Source: CAYRFE01 sp964423645 [NCBI: uncultured bacterium]
GTDB taxonomy: Bacteria; Macinerneyibacteriota; Macinerneyibacteria; Macinerneyibacteriales
Direction: 5' to 3'
Length of the DNA stretch: 7,818 nucleotides
NCBI GenBank assembly: GCA_964423645.1
Contig: CAYRFE010000062.1
Coordinates: 1 to 7,818 of the forward strand
Shown: positions 5,200 to 7,818 of the stretch, one piece after another
Layout: each line of letters begins with the position of its first letter
How positions within the stretch are numbered: position 1 is the first letter of the stretch
Position numbers and translations under genes: made by a program
Notes under the pieces: model-generated
What the model saw: the letters and a program-made list of their open reading frames with translations, nothing else
Database searches by the model: none
What the model was told of the DNA's origin: nothing

Positions 5200-5232
5200 A
5201 CACTCATAATGATCAGTGTTCTACCCATCCCC

Positions 5233-5889
5233 TCATACCCCTCTTTTTTCGCCCCAAATGACCTTGTGCATTTGCAGTGATAACGATACCGGCAATGTAT
5301 TGTCGATAATGAATGCCGCACATTCCGCGGGTGTCATCGTATCCCACTGCGGCGAAATGTATAGTGGTAACAACGGGTATTGAGCATGAATTGCACGCAC
5401 TCGTTCAACTACCCACGCTTTATCATCGTGTGCCGTCACAAATTTCACACAATCACGCCCTGCTCTCATCCGAGGCAGATTGTCAGTCAAGAACGAATCA
5501 GCGTATCCCGACGACGGGGTTTTGATATCGACAACGAAATGAATATTCTCACTGTCTGTATCGGGAATAAGACACGAGCCGTTGGTCTCGACATAAAAAT
5601 GAATGGTCGGCATCGCATGAGCAATCGTAAGTAATGACACGGCGCGGTCCTTCCACAACGGTTCACCGCCCGTAAACAACACCGATAAACGGGGATAGCG
5701 AGTTGTTTCCTGTCTGATCATCGCTTCAAGCTCTTGCACGGAAACGGTCTCATTGATTTCATCTTTATACAATGTGTCACAATAGGCACACGATAAATTA
5801 CAGCCCGTAAATCGTATCAAAAGTATCGGCGCACCGGGGTTCGGTGCTTCACCGCTGAGGGTAATAAAACGTTCTACGATCTCAAGCAT
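5233..5889 (-). CDS. queE: 7-carboxy-7-deazaguanine synthase QueE (radical SAM)
   Basis: A 218-aa radical SAM enzyme that rearranges 6-carboxy-tetrahydropterin to 7-carboxy-7-deazaguanine. The [4Fe-4S] cluster motif is CNLSCAYC with C30, C34 and C37. The glycine-rich SAM motif GGEP is at 74-77. The N-terminus EIVERFITLSGEAPNPG and the near-terminal QMHKVIWG are typical of QueE. The start chosen is ATG 5889, which shares one base with the queD stop (TGATG), with AGGTG about 11 nt upstream; a TTG one codon earlier is less likely. Tight coupling to queD supports a shared mRNA. The last residues (EKRGV) run into a G/C-rich tract next to the repeats and are unlikely to matter for activity. Confidence 0.96.
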   Translation of the reverse strand: MLEIVERFITLSGEAPNPGAPILLIRFTGCNLSCAYCDTLYKDEINETVSVQELEAMIRQETTRYPRLSVLFTGGEPLWKDRAVSLLTIAHAMPTIHFYVETNGSCLIPDTDSENIHFVVDIKTPSSGYADSFLTDNLPRMRAGRDCVKFVTAHDDKAWVVERVRAIHAQYPLLPLYISPQWDTMTPAECAAFIIDNTLPVSLSLQMHKVIWGEKRGV

Positions 5890-6248
5890 CAAAAATCGCC
5901 CACCTCAGCATAGGATTCTGTCGGCACGACCGATTCATAGATGCGAACACGAAATAAAAGTTGGTGCGATTGCGTTTTAAATTTTGAATAGACCTCAAGC
6001 GCCATGCGCTCCGCTGTTGGTGATACGTTCATACATTCGTTCAGATTATGATGATCATACTCCGTTATAAGCGTGTAGAGATTATTATAATCCCACAAAA
6101 TACCGGCAGGATCCAGCTGTGTTTCTTCGCCGCGAACCCATACGGCTATTTTCCACGTATGCCCGTGTAATTGGGTGCATGGCCCGTTGTAATGCGGCAA
6201 TGAGTGAGATGCGTTAAGAAAACCTTCCGTATAGAGCGTTATTGTCAT
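5889..6248 (-). CDS. queD: 6-carboxy-5,6,7,8-tetrahydropterin synthase QueD
   Basis: A 119-aa member of the PTPS/QueD family that converts 7,8-dihydroneopterin triphosphate into 6-carboxy-tetrahydropterin, the first dedicated step towards queuosine. Zinc ligands are H15 (NASHSLPHY), H28 and H30 in the diagnostic CxxxHGH motif (C24-T-Q-L-H28-G-H30), with C24 the catalytic Cys. YDHHNLNE (64-71) supplies the Asp/His pair and RIYESVVPTESY (102-113) the glutamate that holds the pterin. The start is ATG 6248, preceded by GGAGG six bases upstream. The frame stays open to 6335, but the extra 29 residues are basic, unlike QueD, and overlap the preceding gene. The gene lies 31 bp after the TfoX-domain gene and overlaps queE by one base. 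Confidence 0.97.
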   Translation of the reverse strand: MTITLYTEGFLNASHSLPHYNGPCTQLHGHTWKIAVWVRGEETQLDPAGILWDYNNLYTLITEYDHHNLNECMNVSPTAERMALEVYSKFKTQSHQLLFRVRIYESVVPTESYAEVGDF

Positions 6249-6254
6249 AATTTT

Positions 6255-6259
6255 CCTCC
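6255..6259 (-). promoter_or_regulatory. Shine-Dalgarno site fixing the queD start
   Basis: GGAGG on the minus strand, six bases before ATG 6248. It rules out the longer start at 6335. Confidence 0.85.
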
Positions 6260-6265
6260 GTGAGC

Positions 6266-6293
6266 ATTGTATACCACAATCACTTGCGTTCAA
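6266..6293 (-). promoter_or_regulatory. Possible internal promoter before queD
   Basis: TTGAAC (6293-6288), a 16-bp spacer and TACAAT (6271-6266), or alternatively an extended -10, TGGTATACA (6276-6268). The -35 lies in the 3' end of the TfoX-domain gene. Transcription would start near 6260, just before the queD ribosome site. It could let the que genes be expressed without the first gene. Confidence 0.4.
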
Positions 6294-6618
6294 TACTTTT
6301 CTTCGTCTTTTTCGGTTTCGGATCCGGCAATGCATCGGCGGTAATTTCTATCAGGCGTAACAGACGCTCGCCGTTTTCAATGTTTTCGATAAGAAAACTG
6401 TTTTTTGCGCCTTTATACGGTGGTGCTTCAATGACCGTGCCAAGAAATACGCGCCCTTCATCCGTCGGTTTCACAAATACCTGATTATCGCAGGCAAGAA
6501 GTACGATCTTCCCTTTGTAGTAGACACCATATTCACCGAACATTTTCTTGTAGGTAAGATCACTGCCTGCATTGATCTGCTCCATAAGATACTCAATGAA
6601 TTCAATATCTGTAGCCAT
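6280..6618 (-). CDS. TfoX N-terminal domain protein
   Basis: A 112-aa protein with a single TfoX-N domain (about residues 8-95), marked by KKMFGEYGVYYKGKIVLLA (24-42) and DNQVFVKPTDEGR. It lacks the C-terminal TfoX domain of the Sxy/TfoX competence regulators, and stand-alone TfoX-N proteins have no settled function. The tail (PDPKPKKTKKSIERK) is strongly basic and could bind nucleic acid. The start is ATG 6618; a GTG four codons earlier (6630) is itself part of the GGAGGAG ribosome site. It is the first gene of the que transcript, 31 bp before queD, with its own promoter after the tRNA terminator. No link between this family and queuosine is known to me. Confidence 0.85.
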   Translation of the reverse strand: MATDIEFIEYLMEQINAGSDLTYKKMFGEYGVYYKGKIVLLACDNQVFVKPTDEGRVFLGTVIEAPPYKGAKNSFLIENIENGERLLRLIEITADALPDPKPKKTKKSIERK

Positions 6619-6650
6619 AATCTCCTCCACACGTGTTAGGAACTACAGTA

Positions 6651-6678
6651 AGTATACAGAATGTACATAAAAAAACAA
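6651..6678 (-). promoter_or_regulatory. Probable promoter of the TfoX-domain/que operon
   Basis: TATACT (6656-6651) is a good -10 box. With a 16-bp spacer the -35 would be TTGTTT (6678-6673), only half matching and sharing bases with the T-run of the tRNA terminator. The start would be near 6644, with a leader of about 25 nt containing the palindrome ACACGTGT (6629-6636). The leader is too short for a preQ1 riboswitch. Confidence 0.5.
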
Positions 6679-6701
6679 GAACAACTCATCGAGTTGCTCT
6701 T
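6669..6701 (-). terminator. Intrinsic terminator of the tRNA operon
   Basis: On the minus strand, GAGCAACTC-GAT-GAGTTGTTC (6699-6679) forms a 9-bp stem with one G-U pair. TTG and then seven T follow (6675-6669). It lies about 22 bp after tRNA-Phe. Confidence 0.85.
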
Positions 6702-6721
6702 TGTTTAAAGATATAAGGAGA

Positions 6722-6797
6722 TGGTGGCGGGGCCCAGAATCGAACTGGGGACACGAGGATTTTCAGTCCACTGCTCTACCGACTGAGCTACCCCGCC
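6722..6797 (-). tRNA. tRNA-Phe (anticodon GAA)
   Basis: A 76-nt cloverleaf: acceptor GGCGGGG/CCCCGCC, D stem GCTC/GAGC, anticodon loop CTGAAAA, T arm CCCAG-TTCGATT-CTGGG, discriminator A73. The 3' CCA is encoded (6724-6722), unlike in its two neighbours. The anticodon stem GTGGA/TCCTC has a U-U mismatch at pair 28-42, which I think is tolerated in bacterial tRNA-Phe. It is the last gene of the cluster. Confidence 0.96.
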
Positions 6798-6807
6798 GAA
6801 AAGGAAA

Positions 6808-6881
6808 CGGAGTTGACGAGACTCGAACTCGCGACCTCCTGCGTGACAGGCAGGCGTTCTAACCAACTGAACTACAACTCC
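6808..6881 (-). tRNA. tRNA-Asp (anticodon GTC)
   Basis: A 74-nt cloverleaf: acceptor GGAGTTG/CAACTCC, anticodon stem CCTGC/GCAGG with loop CTGTCAC, T loop TTCGAGT, and G73, the usual Asp identity base. TTT follows, so CCA must be added by the nucleotidyltransferase. With a GUN anticodon it is a normal substrate for queuosine at position 34, the product of the pathway encoded next door. It lies 10 bp before tRNA-Phe. Confidence 0.97.
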
Positions 6882-6889
6882 TGAGGAAA

Positions 6890-6963
6890 TGGGGGCAATA
6901 GGACTCGAACCTATGACCCTCTGCTTGTAAGGCAGATGCTCTAACCAACTGAGCTATGCCCCC
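6890..6963 (-). tRNA. tRNA-Val (anticodon TAC)
   Basis: A 74-nt cloverleaf: acceptor GGGGGCA/TGCCCCC, D stem GCTC/GAGC, anticodon stem TCTGC/GCAGA with loop CTTACAA, T arm ATAGG-TTCGAGT-CCTAT, A73. CCA is not encoded (TTT follows). It is the first gene of the operon, 8 bp before tRNA-Asp. Confidence 0.97.
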
Positions 6964-6979
6964 TGACGTGACGGAACGA

Positions 6980-7008
6980 ACTATACCACAGTGAATTTTT
7001 GTTGTCAA
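6980..7008 (-). promoter_or_regulatory. Promoter of the tRNA operon
   Basis: A perfect TTGACA (7008-7003), a 17-bp spacer and TATAGT (6985-6980), with an extended TGG just before the -10. Transcription would start near 6973, about 10 bp before tRNA-Val. Upstream (7021-7050) are long A/T runs in the place of an UP element. This is the strongest promoter in the window, as expected for stable RNA. Confidence 0.9.
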
Positions 7009-7180
7009 GCATTAGGTTTGATTTTTTACATTTTTTTTATTGTTTCGAGAAAACAGGGGGAATAAACAGGTAAAAGTCAATTTATTCGCAAAGACGTAGG
7101 ATGCTTTGTCTCTACAGAAAAACAAAGAAGGAAAATAAACCCGTTTTAAAAAAACATCGTTACACAATCCGGTCAATAGT

Positions 7181-7208
7181 GTCATCTCGAACGAATGTGA
7201 GAGATCTT
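7181..7208 (+). repeat. GTCATCTCGA ... GAGAGATCTT palindromic repeat
   Basis: ATCTC (7184-7188) and GAGAT (7201-7205) flank a short centre. The form GTCATCTCGA-n-GAGAGATCTT resembles intergenic palindromes that I recall from many bacterial genomes; this is from memory and not checked. Confidence 0.5.
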
Positions 7209-7224
7209 GTTATTGAAATAACAA
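7207..7224. repeat. Hairpin TTGTTATT-GA-AATAACAA
   Basis: A perfect 8-bp inverted repeat with a two-base centre, directly joined to the end of the previous repeat. No T-run follows on either strand, so it is unlikely to be a terminator. Confidence 0.55.
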
Positions 7225-7265
7225 ACTTTCTTCTCATGAGAATAATCGGCGAAATGACAAGACAC

Positions 7266-7291
7266 GGGGCGATATGGAATCGCCCCCTACG
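7266..7291 (-). repeat. CGTAGGG-type palindrome, reverse orientation
   Basis: GGGGCGAT-ATGGA-ATCGCCCC is a perfect 8-bp stem, and the minus strand then reads CGTAGGGG into it. This is the same lead-in as the two palindromes between queE and queC, but with a different stem sequence. Confidence 0.6.
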
Positions 7292-7342
7292 AAAACATTG
7301 TTATACTTTAACGTTCACTACCCCGTCATCCTACAGATGCCA

Positions 7343-7361
7343 CCCCTTCAGTGTGAAGGGG
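7343..7361 (+). repeat. Hairpin CCCCTTCA-GTG-TGAAGGGG
   Basis: A perfect 8-bp stem, preceded by CCA. It resembles the first hairpin of the double-hairpin repeat (CCCCTTCCA ... TGGAAGGGG) but has a 3-nt loop and no second hairpin after it. Confidence 0.6.
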
Positions 7362-7420
7362 AATTAAATCTGTGAAATAAGAAACACGGCATTAAAATAC
7401 AACCTGAAAAGTTTATAGGG

Positions 7421-7450
7421 CGTCATTATCGGGCTTGACCCGATAATCCG
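7421..7450 (+). repeat. CGTC-ATTATCGGG-CTTGA-CCCGATAAT palindrome
   Basis: A perfect 9-bp stem (7425-7433 with 7439-7447) and a CTTGA loop. It resembles CGTCATT...CGGG palindromes common between genes in other bacteria (from memory). It lies directly before a CTTTGCAAAATTA repeat copy. Confidence 0.65.
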
Positions 7451-7455
7451 GATGT

Positions 7456-7562
7456 GAGCCCTTTGCAAAATTATTATAAAAACAATTTGTACCATCCCCA
7501 AACCCCTTCCATTGAGTTTGGAAGGGGCTTACAAGTTTTTATAGTGGGGACTTCGTCCCCAC
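7456..7562 (+). repeat. Double-hairpin dispersed repeat, copy 2 (most complete)
   Basis: In order: GAGCCCTTTGCAAAATTATT (7456-7475), an A/T spacer, TTTGTACCATCCCCAAA, a 9-bp hairpin CCCCTTCCA/TGGAAGGGG (7503-7511 with 7519-7527, 7-nt loop), 16 A/T-rich bases, and GTGGGGAC-TTC-GTCCCCAC (7544-7562). It shares order and spacing with copy 1 at 2354-2430, and 7492-7517 is repeated exactly at 7793-7818. Confidence 0.8.
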
Positions 7563-7611
7563 ACCCCTTGACAATAAAAGCTGCATGCAATCAATATTCC
7601 AAAACCGGCCT

Positions 7612-7726
7612 TAAAAAATCAGCGTGAAGCAATTCAAGGACTTTTTCGTTAAAAAACAAATACTGTCTGAGCGCAGCGAGTTTATTTGTTTTAGAAAAAG
7701 TGCGCAGAATTGTAGCTGATTTTTTA
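7612..7726. repeat. Long interrupted inverted repeat (115 bp)
   Basis: Four nested complementary blocks: TAAAAAATCAGC (7612-7623) with GCTGATTTTTTA (7715-7726); CAATTC (7630-7635) with GAATTG (7707-7712); ACTTTTTC (7640-7647) with GAAAAAGT (7694-7701); AAAACAAATA (7653-7662) with TATTTGTTTT (7683-7692). The tip, 7663-7682, is G/C-rich and contains GAGCGCAGCGAG. The total is 36 base pairs in one long arm. There is no transposase, and no target duplication is obvious. It may be a structured RNA or a miniature mobile element. Confidence 0.8.
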
Positions 7727-7730
7727 CAGC

Positions 7731-7771
7731 CTTGACTTTTTTGTTACTTTTTGTGTCAAGACAAAAAGTAA
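7731..7771. repeat. Hairpin with loop complementary to upstream bases (pseudoknot candidate)
   Basis: TTACTTTTTGT (7744-7754) and ACAAAAAGTAA (7761-7771) form a perfect 11-bp stem. The six-base loop GTCAAG (7755-7760) is exactly complementary to CTTGAC at 7731-7736, seven bases before the stem. This permits an H-type pseudoknot or an alternative hairpin. It follows the long inverted repeat by four bases. Confidence 0.75.
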
Positions 7772-7780
7772 GATATGATT

Positions 7781-7818
7781 TTATAAGTTGTGCCATCCCC
7801 AAACCCCTTCCATTGAGT
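7781..7818 (+). repeat. Double-hairpin dispersed repeat, copy 3, cut by the window end
   Basis: AGTTGTG and then CCATCCCCAAACCCC... identical to 7492-7517 over 26 bases, up to the loop of the first hairpin. The remainder lies beyond the window. With copy 2 it brackets the long inverted repeat and the pseudoknot hairpin. Confidence 0.75.

Larger units (their letters stand above)
5063..5232. other. queE-queC gap with two palindromic repeats
   Basis: A 170-bp non-coding gap inside a minus-strand operon whose other joins are at most 31 bp. Frames across it are shadows of the flanking genes and repeats. It holds two related palindromes at 5092-5115 and 5173-5199. No promoter clearly facing queC was found, so the mRNA probably carries both hairpins. 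Confidence 0.6.
7020..7818. other. Gene-free repeat cluster
   Basis: About 800 bp beyond the tRNA promoter hold no credible gene. The short open frames here (plus strand 7101-7367, minus strand 7802-7611) run through palindromes and lack ribosome sites. Beyond the separately listed elements, 7088-7115 shows a decayed inverted repeat, GTAG and CTAC around a GCTTTGTCT core. The region seems to be a landing or accumulation site for small non-coding repeats. Confidence 0.7.

Noticed and set aside
5055-5321. Minus-strand open frame overlapping queE and the queE-queC gap
   Set aside because: It is out of frame with queE in the overlap and runs through both palindromes; the real genes explain the region.
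6249-6335. Longer QueD starting at 6335
   Set aside because: The extension overlaps the TfoX-domain gene, is unlike QueD, and the GGAGG at 6255-6259 fixes ATG 6248.
6619-6650. preQ1 riboswitch ahead of the que operon
   Set aside because: The predicted leader is about 25 nt and shows no hairpin plus A-rich tail of the preQ1 type.
7101-7367. Plus-strand open frame of 88 codons
   Set aside because: It crosses four separate palindromic repeats and lacks a start signal.
7611-7802. Minus-strand open frame of 63 codons (MGMAQLIKSY...)
   Set aside because: It lies almost wholly in the long inverted repeat and the pseudoknot hairpin. Such frames arise from the repeat; there is no ribosome site.
7020-7818. 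CRISPR array
   Set aside because: The repeats differ in sequence, length and orientation, with no regular spacers and no cas genes.

Overview
The window is about 7.8 kb of ordinary bacterial chromosome with moderate to low G+C. It holds nine protein genes, three tRNA genes and an unusual load of intergenic palindromic repeats. The host is not certain. A cleavable lipoprotein signal, good Shine-Dalgarno sites on several genes, sigma70-type promoters, the long (two-lobed) form of QueF and repeat-rich spacers suggest a diderm bacterium. Nothing here fixes the phylum; a Spirochaetota- or Fibrobacterota-like host is only a guess. No phage, integrase, transposase or CRISPR array is visible.

Layout. 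(1) 1-198: gene-free, with a hairpin and an inverted copy of a dispersed repeat. (2) 199-1408, minus strand: a compact unit reading ArsR-type regulator, Nudix hydrolase of the ADP-ribose pyrophosphatase type, small membrane protein. It has its own promoter, which sits between two arms of a possible operator. (3) 1530-2003, minus: a small lipoprotein with a full transcription unit: A-tract-phased upstream DNA, promoter, structured leader, gene and strong terminator. (4) 2098-2509: gene-free, including a double-hairpin repeat. (5) 2544-3302, plus: truA, whose predicted transcription start falls on the ATG. (6) 3546-6618, minus: a TfoX-N-domain gene followed by queD, queE, queC and queF. (7) 6722-6963, minus: a tRNA-Val, tRNA-Asp, tRNA-Phe operon with a near-consensus promoter and its own terminator. 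(8) 6964-7818: gene-free apart from the tRNA promoter, packed with palindromic repeats.

How the genes work together. QueD makes 6-carboxy-tetrahydropterin, QueE converts it to 7-carboxy-7-deazaguanine, QueC makes preQ0 and QueF reduces it to preQ1, the base later inserted into tRNA to give queuosine. The GTP cyclohydrolase step (FolE) and Tgt/QueA/QueG lie elsewhere. TruA is a second tRNA modification enzyme. The encoded tRNA-Asp (GUC) is itself one of the normal queuosine-modified tRNAs, so the window has a clear tRNA and tRNA-modification theme.

The least ordinary content is the repeat DNA. A two-hairpin repeat is seen in two full copies and one cut by the window end, and its stem differences are compensated. 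A long interrupted inverted repeat at 7612-7726 is followed by a hairpin whose whole loop is complementary to a segment just upstream, giving a potential pseudoknot. Two palindromes also sit inside the otherwise tightly packed que operon.
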